Part shown: positions 6,483 to 17,273 of the stretch, piece by piece | Layout: each line of letters opens with the position of its first letter | Numbering within the stretch: the stretch's first letter is position 1 | Source: Bradyrhizobium sp. | GTDB lineage: Bacteria; Pseudomonadota; Alphaproteobacteria; Rhizobiales; Beijerinckiaceae | Reading direction: 5' to 3' | Length of the DNA stretch: 37,255 bases | Assembly (NCBI GenBank): GCA_004799435.1 | Contig: SSMV01000073.1 | Location: 1-37,255 of the forward strand | Notes under the pieces: model-generated | Seen by the model: the letters and a program-made list of their open reading frames with translations, nothing else | What the model was told of the DNA's origin: nothing | Databases searched by the model: none | Program-made: the position numbers and the translations under genes

Positions 6483-7307
6483 ATGACCGATCTGCCGCCG
6501 TCAGAGGATGAACCGCGCGATCGCCGACGCGAGCCGATCTTCGCCATTCCCCCCGTCGTCGTCGCCGTGCTGGCGACGCTTATCGGCGCTTACGGCGCGT
6601 TCAGCATTCTCTCGCCGGACACGCAAGACCGAGTGATGAGCCTCTTTGCCTTTCAGCCGCTGCGGCTGAGTTTGGCGATCTCGCATGACCGGCTCGCCGC
6701 GCTGCTGGCGCGGGTCAACACCGATCCCGACGCGCTCGCCGAGGCGTTGTTGATCCGCCAGCATGGTGGGGCGATCTGGACGGTCCTCACCTACGCCTTT
6801 CTTCACGGGTCATGGACGCATGTCAGTCTCAACGCGATCTGGATGCTCGCCTTCGGGCCGCCGGTCGCGCGTCGATTTGGGTCAATTCGCTTTCTCTTGT
6901 TTTTCGCCTTCACGGCGATCGCCGGCGCGCTGACCCATTGGGCCTTCTATGCGATGGACTTCACGCCGCTGGTCGGCGCTTCGGCCGCCGATTCCGGCCT
7001 GATGGGCGCCGCGACCCGATTCGTCTTTCAGCCCGGCGCTTCGCTCGGTTCGCCGGCAGGGCGCTCGCCCGATGACGAACAGGGCGCCGATCAGGCGCCA
7101 GCGGCGCGCCTCATCGACCTGCTTCGCCAAAGACGCGCGGTCACCTTCATCGCCATCTGGATGGGGACCAATCTTCTATTTGGCGCCGGCGCGCAATCGC
7201 TCGGGGCTTCCGAGGCGCCGATCGCCTGGCTCGCCCATGTCGGCGGCTTTCTCGCGGGGCTTATCGCCTTTCCGCTCTTCGATCGCACAACGCGTCAAAG
7301 CGCCTGA
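6483..7307 (+). CDS. Rhomboid family intramembrane serine protease
   Basis: Rhomboids cleave membrane proteins within the bilayer using a Ser-His dyad. This 274-residue protein has an N-terminal helix (about 22-44), then the loop-1/TM2 motif HGSWTHVSLNAIW (109-121; His113 and Asn117), the serine motif VGASAADSG (164-172; Ser167 the probable nucleophile) and AHVGGFLAG (251-259; His252). The usual GxSG is GASA here, with Ala after the serine, a form I recall from other alphaproteobacterial rhomboids. A hydrophilic insert of about 35 residues (185-220) separates the serine helix from the last helices. Substrates are unknown. Its 3' end overlaps that of convergent opgH by 13 bases. Confidence 0.85.
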   Translation: MTDLPPSEDEPRDRRREPIFAIPPVVVAVLATLIGAYGAFSILSPDTQDRVMSLFAFQPLRLSLAISHDRLAALLARVNTDPDALAEALLIRQHGGAIWTVLTYAFLHGSWTHVSLNAIWMLAFGPPVARRFGSIRFLLFFAFTAIAGALTHWAFYAMDFTPLVGASAADSGLMGAATRFVFQPGASLGSPAGRSPDDEQGADQAPAARLIDLLRQRRAVTFIAIWMGTNLLFGAGAQSLGASEAPIAWLAHVGGFLAGLIAFPLFDRTTRQSA

Positions 7308-9493
7308 TCGTCCACCCGCTGCGTCTCGGCGCTCGTCTCGCCCGGCGCCTCGCTGCGTTCGGGCAGACGCGCCAGCATGGCGATCAGCGCGCGATCGCCG
7401 AGCACCGCCAGCCGCTCCTTGCGCTTGAGCCAAGTGTTGGCGTCCTCGAGCGACTGGGCGTCATTGAGCTTGGCGGCGGCGACGGCCTCCTCGACCTCGA
7501 TTTCGCCGCGCCGACGCCGGCCAGCATCGGGCAGGAAGGCCTCGTGGGTCTGTCGAAACGCTTCATCGAGCGCGATCGCCCTTAAGCCGTCGTCACCGTC
7601 GCGGCCGCTGCGCTGGAGTTCGGCGGCGAGCGCGTTGGAACGGGCGACGACCGGCGGGACGCTGGTTTCCTCCGGCGTTGCGAGCAGGCCGAGACGGCGC
7701 AGGCCGACGCCGATCGACAATTGTCCGCTCGCCCAGGAGAGCGGAATCGAAAGAATGAGGCCGGCGATCGTCGGCGACATCCAGATCACCAGGGATGGCG
7801 ACAGGAGACCGGCGGCGACGAGCGTGACGACGCCCAGCAAAGTGTGCGAGCGGTGGCGACGCACGATGCTGGCGAACGAAACCGAGCCGTCGTCGCGCCG
7901 CTGCGGGTTCCAGCCGGTGTCATTGCCAAACATGATTTGCAGCACGGCGCCCGACTGAATGACCATCATGATCGAAGCGAGCGCCGAGGAGACAAGAATT
8001 TCGATGACGCTCGAGACGACGAGGCGGATCGCCCCGCCGCAGCCGCGTCGGGTCGGCCCGTCGACACAGGCGGCGATCAGGCCGAAGATTTTCGGCGCGA
8101 GCAGGACCGCGATCGTCAGCTCGAAAAGATTCAGCGCGCGTATGTAGTCGAAACGCGGCCAAGTCGGGAACAGGGAAAATTCGGCGGTGAAATATTCTGG
8201 ACGGATGAATTTCGACTGCAGCACCAGCACAATGCCGATCAGCAATTGCGCCATCCACAGCGGCGAGGCGAGATAGCCGAAAATGCCGTTGAGCAGATGC
8301 TGGCGCGAGGCGACGACGAGACCGCTGGCCGAGACGATCCGGCTGTGTTGCAGATTGCCTTGGCACCAGCGTCGGTCGCGCGCGGCGAGATCGATCAGCG
8401 ACGGCGGGCTTTCTTCAAATGAGCCGCCGAGCGTCGGCAGCATATAGACGGCCCAGCCGGCGCGCCGGATCAGCGCCGCCTCGACGAAATCATGGCTGAG
8501 GATGTGGCCGCCGAACGGCGGCTTGCCGGGCAGGTTGGGCAGGCCGCAATGGTCGGCGAAAGCCCGCGTGCGGATGATGGCGTTGTGGCCCCAGTAATTG
8601 CCGTCGCGCCCCATCCAGGCCGCCAGCCCGCAGGCCAGCACCGGCCCGGCGATGCGCGCAGCGAATTGTTGCAGGCGCGCGTAGAAGGTGTTGCGATTGA
8701 TGATGAGCGGCAGGCTCTGAATCATGCCGGCGTCGGGGTCGCCCTCCATCGCGGCGGCGAGGCGCACGACCGTTTCGCCCGACATCACGCTGTCGGCGTC
8801 GAGCACCAGCATCTGCGGATAGGCCGCGCCCCAGCGCATGACGAAATCACCGATATTGCCAGCCTTGCGCGCGACATTCTTGCGCCGGTGGCGATAGTAG
8901 AAACGTTCGCCCGGCAGACGCTCGCGCAGCGCCAGCAACGCGCGCTCTTCGGCGATCCAGACATCCGGGTTGGTGGTGTCGGAGAGGAAGAAATAGTCGA
9001 ACGCGTCGCCGAGCCCGGTCGCGCGCACGTCTTCGCAGATCGCCTGAATCGCTGCGAAGACGCGGGCCGGCGCCTCATTGTAGATCGGCATCACCACCGC
9101 CGTCTTGCCCTCGAGGCGCTCCGGCAGGGGGCCGAGGCGTGGGGCGCGCAGCAGCGCGACGAAGCCATAGACGCTCGCCATGAAAGCAAACGCAATCCAG
9201 GAAAAGGTGATGACGAACAGCACGACCAGCGCCCATTCGAGCAGCGTGATCTCGCCGACTTCGACGACCCCGTACATTTCGCGCGCGCCATAGAGCGTCA
9301 ACGCGGCCGCGCCGCCAAAGATCGACAGGCGCGCCAGCCATGGCGTGCGCATATGGCTTGGCTGGGTCCAGCCGCGCCGCGTGCGGCGGTTGAACCGGCG
9401 CAGCGACTGCACCGGCATCGCCAGCGGCGCCTCGCGCGGCGTCGCCGGCTCGGGGGGCGAAGGCGGCGTCAGGCTGTCCAACGATACAGCCAT
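7295..9493 (-). CDS. opgH: Glucans biosynthesis glucosyltransferase H
   Basis: OpgH (MdoH) is an inner-membrane family 2 glycosyltransferase that polymerises glucose from UDP-glucose into the backbone of osmoregulated periplasmic glucans and feeds it through the membrane. The 732-residue protein has two N-terminal helices (about 55-70 and 85-112) and a cytosolic GT-A domain with VVMPIYNE (133-140), the metal-binding DADS (232-235), SHDFVEA (333-339) with the probable catalytic Asp335, and the RDRRWCQGN motif (372-380, QxxRW-like). A C-terminal multi-helix bundle follows (LLIGIVLVL, FELTIAVLL, further segments). The ATG at 9493 lies inside the end of opgG (25-bp overlap), so translation is probably coupled. 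E. coli OpgH is longer (over 800 residues); the difference is at the ends. Confidence 0.95.
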   Translation of the reverse strand: MAVSLDSLTPPSPPEPATPREAPLAMPVQSLRRFNRRTRRGWTQPSHMRTPWLARLSIFGGAAALTLYGAREMYGVVEVGEITLLEWALVVLFVITFSWIAFAFMASVYGFVALLRAPRLGPLPERLEGKTAVVMPIYNEAPARVFAAIQAICEDVRATGLGDAFDYFFLSDTTNPDVWIAEERALLALRERLPGERFYYRHRRKNVARKAGNIGDFVMRWGAAYPQMLVLDADSVMSGETVVRLAAAMEGDPDAGMIQSLPLIINRNTFYARLQQFAARIAGPVLACGLAAWMGRDGNYWGHNAIIRTRAFADHCGLPNLPGKPPFGGHILSHDFVEAALIRRAGWAVYMLPTLGGSFEESPPSLIDLAARDRRWCQGNLQHSRIVSASGLVVASRQHLLNGIFGYLASPLWMAQLLIGIVLVLQSKFIRPEYFTAEFSLFPTWPRFDYIRALNLFELTIAVLLAPKIFGLIAACVDGPTRRGCGGAIRLVVSSVIEILVSSALASIMMVIQSGAVLQIMFGNDTGWNPQRRDDGSVSFASIVRRHRSHTLLGVVTLVAAGLLSPSLVIWMSPTIAGLILSIPLSWASGQLSIGVGLRRLGLLATPEETSVPPVVARSNALAAELQRSGRDGDDGLRAIALDEAFRQTHEAFLPDAGRRRRGEIEVEEAVAAAKLNDAQSLEDANTWLKRKERLAVLGDRALIAMLARLPERSEAPGETSAETQRVDDQAL

Positions 9494-11010
9494 GTTTCGC
9501 TCATCGGCTGATCGGCCGTCTTGAGCAGCAAGCGCATCTCCGAAAAGGGCTCCGAACCGGGCTCGACGTCGAAGACCACGCGGATCGAGCGTCGATCCTT
9601 ATAGGGAAAGATTTGCGTCGCGACGACCTGGCCGGGCGCGGCGGCGACATCGGCGGTGATCTGCGCCGCTTTCTGCGGATCGGCGAAGAGATCGGAAGCG
9701 AATTCAACCGAGAAGCGCAGACGCTTGCCGATCTTGCCGCCCCGCGAGCTGACGACGGTCGCGAGCGAGGGCCGCGCCGGCGGCGTCCAGCACCAGAACT
9801 GGCGATAGGCGAAGGAAATCGTCGCCCCGGCCTCCAAATTCGCCTTCGGTCGCCACTGGGCGATGACATTGTCGTTGAATTCGGAATTGGAGGGAATTTC
9901 GAGCAGGATGACTTCGCCCTCGCCCCAGTCGCCGATCGGCTCGATCCACAGCGAGGGCCGCATCTCCCAGCGCGCGTCGTCGTCATAGAATGTGTCGAGC
10001 GTGCGCGCTCGTTGCAGCAGGCCGAAACCGCGCGGGTTCTTGTCGGCGAAGGCGGAGATTTGCAGCGTGTCGCGGCTGGCGATCGGCCGCCACAGCCATT
10101 CATTGGCGCCGGTGAGGATCTGGAGGCCGCCAATATCATAGGCGGCGGCGCGCGCGTCGTCGGTGCGATGGTGATCGAGCGGGCCGAAGACATAGGTGGA
10201 GGTCATCGGGCTCAAGCCGAGGCGATCGACGGCGACGCGCCCGACCAGCGTCAGTTGCGTGTCGATGATCGTCGCTTCGCCCGGACGCAGGGTGAAGTGA
10301 AACGCGCCCGTCACGCTTGTCGAATCGAGCAGGGCATGGATCGTGAGGGCGTCGACCGCCACGGTCGGCCGCTCGATCCACAAGGCGCGAAACAGCGGAA
10401 ATTCCTCGCCCTGTGCGTCGCCGGTGCGAATCGACAGGCCGCGCGCGTTAAGGCCATAGGACTGACCGCGCGCGAGGCTGCGAAAGAACGTCGCGCCCTG
10501 GAAGATGGCGAGTTCGCGCCAGCCCTGAGCGTCGCTGGCGTCGAGCACCCTGACGCCGGAAAAGCCGATGTCGGGCAGGTTCGCCGGCGTCTGCAGCTTG
10601 CCGAAATCGAAGGCGCTGCGATCATAGACGAGCCGGCGCGACTGACCATTGTCGACGATGTAAATGTCGACCGGCGCGGCGAAGATGAAGCCGCGGTGCA
10701 GCGGCTCGATCTCGAAACCGGTCTTGTCGTCGCTCCACACCGCCGTGTTGGGCGCAGGGCGAATGGCGAGATACTGCTCGGCCGTGAGCTTGGCGAAAGG
10801 ATCGGGCAGGTTGGAATCGGGCGCTTTGAACGGCGCTTTCGCCAGTTCGCGCGCCATGTCGAGCAGGCTGTCGACGGAAAAGGGCGTCGGCGCCGCCATC
10901 GACGCGGCAGAAGCGCCGCGCTCCAGCGCGACGCTTGCGGCAGCGAATGCCCCGCCGAGGGCCAGCTTCAAGAAATCCCGACGCGCGCTCTCTGGCATGA
11001 CGCTCTTCAT
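9469..11010 (-). CDS. opgG: Glucan biosynthesis protein G/D family, Tat-exported
   Basis: OpgG/OpgD (MdoG/MdoD) proteins act in the periplasm on glucans extruded by OpgH and are needed for mature glucan. The 513-residue product has a twin-arginine signal (SARRDFLKLALGG, about residues 8-20), then the large beta-sandwich domain opening FSVDSLLDMARELAK and a C-terminal Ig-like domain ending SETWLYRWTA. A Tat signal is known for E. coli OpgD, so the name opgG rests on the neighbouring opgH and could equally be opgD. Start choice: ATG at 11010 or 10998; the latter has GAAGAG 5 bases upstream, and both keep the Tat motif. Divergent from glmU with a 252-bp intergenic region. Confidence 0.92.
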   Translation of the reverse strand: MKSVMPESARRDFLKLALGGAFAAASVALERGASAASMAAPTPFSVDSLLDMARELAKAPFKAPDSNLPDPFAKLTAEQYLAIRPAPNTAVWSDDKTGFEIEPLHRGFIFAAPVDIYIVDNGQSRRLVYDRSAFDFGKLQTPANLPDIGFSGVRVLDASDAQGWRELAIFQGATFFRSLARGQSYGLNARGLSIRTGDAQGEEFPLFRALWIERPTVAVDALTIHALLDSTSVTGAFHFTLRPGEATIIDTQLTLVGRVAVDRLGLSPMTSTYVFGPLDHHRTDDARAAAYDIGGLQILTGANEWLWRPIASRDTLQISAFADKNPRGFGLLQRARTLDTFYDDDARWEMRPSLWIEPIGDWGEGEVILLEIPSNSEFNDNVIAQWRPKANLEAGATISFAYRQFWCWTPPARPSLATVVSSRGGKIGKRLRFSVEFASDLFADPQKAAQITADVAAAPGQVVATQIFPYKDRRSIRVVFDVEPGSEPFSEMRLLLKTADQPMSETWLYRWTA

Positions 11011-11262
11011 TCGCGGGCGCCCACCCGGCGGGCGTCGCCGCCACGCGGACGCGCCGCTCCTCGGTTCAATGTTATTTCCAGTCGCAAAACGGTATTCACA
11101 CGCCGCCTGGCGTGGAACGAGCATCGCGCGGCGACCTTTCTATAGCCGATTCCGGCGTTTTCGCGACCAGCTTTTTCGACTGTTTGGCCAAAGCCTGATA
11201 AGCGCTCGTCGGCGTCCGCCGACCGACGCATTCGGGCGGGCGAGCGAAGGAGCACGACCGCG

Positions 11263-12618
11263 ATGAATTCGCCGCAACTTCCGGGTCGCGCTTGCCTGGG
11301 CGTCGTCCTGGCCGCAGGCGAGGGCGTGCGGATGCGCTCGGCCGCCCCCAAGCCGCTCCACGAGGTCGCCGGCCGGTCGATGATCGCCCATGCGTTGGCC
11401 TCATTGCGCGAGGCGGGGGCGGGCGCCTTCGCCATCGTCGTCGGCCCCGAGCGCGAGGATGTCGCCGCCACGGCGCGCGCTCTGGCGCCAGAGGCCGAGA
11501 TTTTTATCCAGCGCGAGCGGCGCGGCACGGCGCATGCGACGCTCGCGGCCCGCGAAGCGATCGCCCGCGGTTTCGACGACGTGCTGGTCGTCTACGCCGA
11601 CACGCCGCTCTTGACCGCCCACAGCCTGTCGTCGCTGCGCCAGAGCTTAAGCGATGGCGCGGCGCTCGCCGCGCTCGGCTTTGAGGCCGCCGATCCGACC
11701 GGCTATGGGCGCCTGATCGAGCGAGCCGGCGCCCTTGTCGCCATTCGCGAACAGAAGGACGCGACGCCCGAGGAGCGCTTGATCCGCCGCTGCAACGCCG
11801 GCCCGATGGCGATCGCGGGCGCTCAGGCGCTGTCGATGCTGGAGGCGGTCGGCAGCGACAACGCCCAGAAGGAATTCTACCTCACCGATCTCGTCGAGAT
11901 CGCGACGCGGCGCGGCTTGCGGGCCGAGGCGCGAATCGCGCCCGAAGAAGAGGCGATGGGCGTCAATGATCGCGTTCAGCTCGCCGCCGCCGAAGCGGCG
12001 ATGCAGCGCCGCTTGCGCCGCCACGCGATGCTCGCCGGGGCGACGCTGATCGCGCCGGAGACGGTCTTTCTGTCGATGGATGCGGTCATCGGGCGCGACG
12101 TGACGATCGAGCCCCATGTCGTCATCGGCAAGGGGGTCAGGATCGACGACGGCGCCGTCATTCACGCCTTCTCGCATCTGGAGGGCGCGCATGTCGCGGG
12201 CCTCGCCTCGATCGGTCCCTATGCGCGGCTCAGGCCCGGCGCCGACATTGCCGCCAAGGCGAAGGTCGGCAATTTCGTCGAGATCAAAGCCGCGACCGTC
12301 GAAGCCGGCGCCAAGGTCAATCACCTGAGCTATATCGGCGACGCGCGGGTCGGCGCCGGCGCCAATATCGGCGCCGGGACGATCACCTGCAATTACGACG
12401 GCTTCGATAAGCACCATACCGACATCGGCGCCGGGGCCTTCATCGGCTCCAATTCGGCCCTGGTCGCGCCGGTCAAGATCGGCGACGGCGCCTATATCGC
12501 TTCCGGCTCGGTGGTGACCGAGGATGTCGCGCCCGATGCGCTGGCGCTGGCGCGGGCCCGGCAGGTCGACAAGCCGGGCTGGGCCAAGGCCTATCGCGCG
12601 CGAAAGAAGAAGAAATAG
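11263..12618 (+). CDS. glmU: Bifunctional UDP-GlcNAc pyrophosphorylase / glucosamine-1-phosphate N-acetyltransferase
   Basis: GlmU performs the last two steps to UDP-GlcNAc, the precursor of peptidoglycan and lipid A. In the 451-residue protein the N-terminal uridylyltransferase domain (about 1-235) carries [13 protein letters not shown], the lysine of [27 protein letters not shown] and CNAGPMAI. The C-terminal left-handed beta-helix acetyltransferase domain (about 255-440) carries [30 protein letters not shown] and the [11 protein letters not shown] motif. It ends in a lysine-rich tail. A GAAGGAG ribosome site lies 10 bases before the ATG. glmS follows after a 413-bp gap containing an inverted repeat pair, so the two genes may not share one transcript. 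Confidence 0.97.
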   Translation: MNSPQLPGRACLGVVLAAGEGVRMRSAAPKPLHEVAGRSMIAHALASLREAGAGAFAIVVGPEREDVAATARALAPEAEIFIQRERRGTAHATLAAREAIARGFDDVLVVYADTPLLTAHSLSSLRQSLSDGAALAALGFEAADPTGYGRLIERAGALVAIREQKDATPEERLIRRCNAGPMAIAGAQALSMLEAVGSDNAQKEFYLTDLVEIATRRGLRAEARIAPEEEAMGVNDRVQLAAAEAAMQRRLRRHAMLAGATLIAPETVFLSMDAVIGRDVTIEPHVVIGKGVRIDDGAVIHAFSHLEGAHVAGLASIGPYARLRPGADIAAKAKVGNFVEIKAATVEAGAKVNHLSYIGDARVGAGANIGAGTITCNYDGFDKHHTDIGAGAFIGSNSALVAPVKIGDGAYIASGSVVTEDVAPDALALARARQVDKPGWAKAYRARKKKK

Positions 12619-12652
12619 GCGAAGCCGGAGGCGAAACGACGAGCGCATTTTA

Positions 12653-12704
12653 TCCTCCCCCGCAACGCGGGGGAGGGGGACCGCGCGAAGCGCGGTGGAA
12701 GGGG
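12653..12704. repeat. REP-like palindromic element, left copy
   Basis: The element consists of two neighbouring palindromes: CCTCCCCCGC pairing with GCGGGGGAGG, then ACCGCGC pairing with GCGCGGT around a short loop. It is nearly identical, in inverted orientation, to the copy at 12852-12900. About 150 bases lie between the copies. Such G/C-stem elements are dispersed widely in Hyphomicrobiales genomes. Confidence 0.75.
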
Positions 12705-12851
12705 AAGCCCAGCGAGGTCGACAAGCGCGCCCGCCGCTGGCGGTCCATCTGGCCTGCAGATGAAAGCGCAACGAGTGCGGCGGCCGCCGGAGGGGACGAG
12801 CGACGACATCGTCGGTGCAATTCATTGTGGCCCAGCAATCATGGGCGTCAG

Positions 12852-12900
12852 CCCCCTCCACCGCGCTTCGCGCGGTCCCCCTCCCCCTGCGGGGGGAGGA
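12852..12900. repeat. REP-like palindromic element, right (inverted) copy
   Basis: The reverse complement matches the left copy at 12653-12704 along almost its full length, including the ACCGCGC..GCGCGGT palindrome, with two bases missing in the first loop and an A-to-G change near the end. The head-to-head pair forms a BIME-like unit in the 413-bp glmU-glmS gap. I see no gene in the roughly 150 bases between the copies. The 130 bases after the right copy presumably hold the glmS promoter, but no clear hexamers stand out. Confidence 0.75.
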
Positions 12901-13031
12901 AAGGGGCTTAACCCCTTCATACTCCTTCACCCAACGTGATTTGAATGACGCAAAACGACTGGCCTAAGTCTTGCGCCCAACGATAAGAAGCGCGATTCGA
13001 AGCTCTGGGTTTCTCAAAAGCGGACAGCTTG

Positions 13032-14855
<1,824 letters not shown>

Positions 14856-14880
14856 CGCTCGCGCTTTGAAAAAGCGAGCG
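14856..14880 (+). terminator. Weak hairpin after glmS
   Basis: CGCTCG(CG)CTTT pairs with AAAGCGAGCG with a 2-base bulge, starting at the glmS stop codon. No T-run follows, so it may be a 3'-end protecting structure and not an intrinsic terminator. Confidence 0.3.
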
Positions 14881-15026
14881 CGGCGCGGCGACAAACTTCG
14901 CCGTCTGTAACTTGCCGCTTCGCAAATGCACTGATAGATTCTCACGCCTCGGCGTCGCGAGGGAATCGTGGGCGGCGCCGCGACGAAGTCCTGTCGTTTG
15001 ACGGGCTTCCGAGGGGGAGATCCGCT

Positions 15027-15611
15027 TTGCCGAGATTTGCATTGTTCTTGGCGATTGCGCTGAGCGGCTCGAGCCTGGCGCAGGCGGCCGACGTTGCGTT
15101 GCAACCCAGTCCCACGCCTGGGGCGGTCCCGCTTTACAATCCGGCGGATTATGAAATTCGCGGCGGTTTCTTCGAATCGCCGTTCGGACCGGAGAAGGGC
15201 ACGACCGATTTCAACGGATCGCTCGTTTTTCCCAAGTTCTTCGCGCTTTCCGGCTGGGAAGATCTATTCGTTCCGCGATTCCGGATCGGCGGCGACGCCA
15301 ATCTGGGCGGGCGAACGAGCTATGCCTATGCCGACGCGCTATGGACGCTCAACTTCGGCCGGTTTTTCGCCGAATCCTTTTTCGGCGGCCTTGTGCATGA
15401 CGGCCAGCTCGTCGCCGTCCCCAAGAACGAGACGGCGCTGGGATGCCGTGAGCTTTATCACATGGGCGTCGATCTCGGTTACCGCTTCGACGCGCATTGG
15501 AGCGTGATGGCCACGTTCGAGCATGGCTCGAATGGCGAGCCGGTCATGTCGGATTGCCCGCAGAACCGCGGCATCAATGTCACCGGGGTCAGCGTCGGCT
15601 ATTCCTTCTGA
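15027..15611 (+). CDS. PagL-like acyloxyacyl hydrolase (lipid A 3-O-deacylase family)
   Basis: PagL enzymes are outer-membrane barrels that remove the 3-O acyl chain of lipid A. This 194-residue protein has a signal peptide (about 1-21, ending AQAAD), an eight-strand-like alternation, the strand MGVDLGYRFDAHWSVMATF, and the family's H-x-S-N catalytic motif as EHGSN (His166, Ser168, Asn169). It ends in VGYSF with a terminal Phe, as outer-membrane barrels do. Two cysteines (140 and 177) may form a disulfide. The start is TTG at 15027: a GAGGGGGAGA ribosome site is placed 6 bases upstream and no ATG gives a complete signal peptide. Substrate is inferred from family only. It stands between glmS and a DUF502 gene, among lipid A precursor genes. 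Confidence 0.78.
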   Translation: MPRFALFLAIALSGSSLAQAADVALQPSPTPGAVPLYNPADYEIRGGFFESPFGPEKGTTDFNGSLVFPKFFALSGWEDLFVPRFRIGGDANLGGRTSYAYADALWTLNFGRFFAESFFGGLVHDGQLVAVPKNETALGCRELYHMGVDLGYRFDAHWSVMATFEHGSNGEPVMSDCPQNRGINVTGVSVGYSF

Positions 15612-15779
15612 CGGCTCGCGCGACTTTCCGATCCTCGCCGGCGCTCCGCGCCGTTCGATTGCGGAAAAGCCCGGGCCGGTCAAGAAATCTAGCGGCCTCG
15701 TCCGCAGTGGAGTAGGCTCTGCGGCGGCTGGGTCGACGGGTTTGCGACCGCCCGCGCGTTTCCTGATCCGAGAGCGACG

Positions 15780-16511
15780 ATGACCTCTGAGGCGAAGTCC
15801 GGCGGCGCGTTTCACCGTTCGCTCATCGCGCGGCTGCGATCGTGGTTCTTCACCGGTCTGGTGATCTTCGGCCCCGTCGCAGTCACTGCCTATATCGCCT
15901 GGTGGGTCGTCGACACGATCGACAATTGGGTCAAGCCGCTCGCGCCGGCGAGTCTCTGGCCCGACAGCTATCTGCCGTTCCATGTGCCGGGCATCGGCGT
16001 TCTCACCGTCGTGATCGGCCTGACCCTGCTCGGCTTCTTCGCCGCCAATATCGCCGGTCGTACGCTGGGGCGGATCGGCGAAGCGATGGTCGATCGCACG
16101 CCGCTGATTCGCGGCGTTTACAAGGGCGCCAAGCAGATTTTCGAGACCCTGTTCAGCCAGGGCGGCAACCAGTTTCGCAAGGTCGGTCTGGTCGAGTTTC
16201 CGATGAAAGGCGCCTGGTCGATCGTCTTCATCTCGTCCGAGCCGGCGGCGATTGTCGGCGACGTCCTGCCACGCGGCGCCATGACGTCGGTCTTTCTGCC
16301 TTGCACGCCCAATCCGACGACGGGCTTCTATTTCTTCGTGCCGACCGCCGACATCATCGAATTGGCGATGACGCCGGAGGACGCCGCCAAGCTCATCATG
16401 TCGGCCGGCCTGATTCAGCCTGAAGGGCAGGCCGCGCTCGCGGCTCTGGCGAAAGCCGCTCGATCCGACCCGGCGCCCAGAGCGGAGATCGCCCCGGTCT
16501 CCGCCCCCTGA
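15780..16511 (+). CDS. DUF502 family membrane protein
   Basis: This is a 243-residue inner-membrane protein of the DUF502 family, whose function is unknown. Two hydrophobic segments are visible: WFFTGLVIFGPVAVTAYIAWWV (about 22-43) and VLTVVIGLTLLGFFAANIAG (about 74-93). The conserved IPLIRGVY-like block (DRTPLIRGVYKGAKQ, about 105-119) follows, then GLVEFP, a beta-rich region and the PTTGFYFFVP block. The C-terminus is Ala/Pro-rich and probably flexible. In related genomes DUF502 genes often stand near glmS and recG (from memory); here frr follows instead, which marks a change in gene order. Confidence 0.85.
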   Translation: MTSEAKSGGAFHRSLIARLRSWFFTGLVIFGPVAVTAYIAWWVVDTIDNWVKPLAPASLWPDSYLPFHVPGIGVLTVVIGLTLLGFFAANIAGRTLGRIGEAMVDRTPLIRGVYKGAKQIFETLFSQGGNQFRKVGLVEFPMKGAWSIVFISSEPAAIVGDVLPRGAMTSVFLPCTPNPTTGFYFFVPTADIIELAMTPEDAAKLIMSAGLIQPEGQAALAALAKAARSDPAPRAEIAPVSAP

Positions 16512-16531
16512 CGCGCCGCAGCGCGGACCGA

Positions 16532-16552
16532 GGGCGCCCAAGGGGGGCGCCC
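16532..16552 (+). terminator. Possible terminator hairpin after DUF502
   Basis: Two GGGCGCCC arms (16532-16539 and 16545-16552), each self-complementary, can form an 8-bp stem with a 5-base loop. The following bases, CTTGCTGT, contain no T-run. It could separate the DUF502 and frr transcripts, but only weakly supported. Confidence 0.35.
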
Positions 16553-16553
16553 C

Positions 16554-16582
16554 TTGCTGTCAGACGGCGCAACCTATGCTAT
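16554..16582 (+). promoter_or_regulatory. Possible promoter in front of frr
   Basis: TTGCTG (16554-16559) and TGCTAT (16577-16582) are spaced by 17 bases, about 100 bases before frr. An own promoter would be needed here because the usual upstream genes rpsB-tsf-pyrH are absent. Neither hexamer is perfect. Confidence 0.3.
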
Positions 16583-16680
16583 CTGTGGCGCGCCGCGCGC
16601 AGGCGGGCTGCGTCGGGAGGGCGGCTGCGGCGTGAGCGCGGCCGAGAGAAGTTCCTTTCAAGAGAACAATGGGTTCCGCG

Positions 16681-17247
16681 ATGGCGACGCTGCCAAAATT
16701 CGACCTCGAAGATCTCAAACGCCGCATGCAGAGTTCGCAGGCCGCGCTCAAACACGAGCTCAACGGTCTACGCACCGGACGCGCGAGCGCCAGCCTGCTC
16801 GAGCCGGTTGTTGTCGAAGCCTATGGCCAGCGTCTGCCGCTCGCCCAGGTTGCCTCGATCAGCGTGCCGGAGCCGCGCGCCCTGTCGGTGTCGGTCTGGG
16901 ACAAGTCGATGGTGCAGGCGGTCGACAAGGCGATCCGCGACGCTAACCTTGGCCTGAGCCCGACCGTCGAAGGGGCGGTGCTGCGCATCCGCATTCCCGA
17001 GCTCAACGAGCAGCGGCGCAAGGAGATGGTCAAGGTCGCGCATAAATACGCCGAGGAGGCGCGCGTCGCGGTTCGTCATGTGCGTCGCGAAGGCATCGAC
17101 GTGCTCAAGCGCCTGTTGAAGGATCACGGCATGGCCGAGGACGAGCAAAAGCGCCACGAGGGCGACGTGCAGAAGGCGACCGATCACGCCGTCGCCGACA
17201 TCGACGGGTTGCTCGCGGCCAAGGAAAAGGAAATCATGCAGGTCTAG
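16681..17247 (+). CDS. frr: Ribosome recycling factor
   Basis: RRF, together with EF-G, splits the post-termination ribosome. The 188-residue protein shows the three-helix-bundle domain with [15 protein letters not shown] near the start, the small beta-rich domain ([23 protein letters not shown]) and the [35 protein letters not shown] helix. The length is typical (about 185). An ATG four codons earlier (16669) is also possible; neither has a strong ribosome site, and 16681 gives the family-like start [12 protein letters not shown]. uppS follows 26 bases downstream, as in most alphaproteobacteria, whereas pyrH, the usual gene before frr, is missing. Confidence 0.97.
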   Translation: MATLPKFDLEDLKRRMQSSQAALKHELNGLRTGRASASLLEPVVVEAYGQRLPLAQVASISVPEPRALSVSVWDKSMVQAVDKAIRDANLGLSPTVEGAVLRIRIPELNEQRRKEMVKVAHKYAEEARVAVRHVRREGIDVLKRLLKDHGMAEDEQKRHEGDVQKATDHAVADIDGLLAAKEKEIMQV

Positions 17248-17273
17248 CCGCCCGGATTGGCGGAGAGCGCCCG

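Noticed and set aside
12931-13031. glmS ribozyme or GlcN6P riboswitch before glmS
   Set aside because: These are found mainly in Firmicutes, and the short leader here has no matching fold that I can see.
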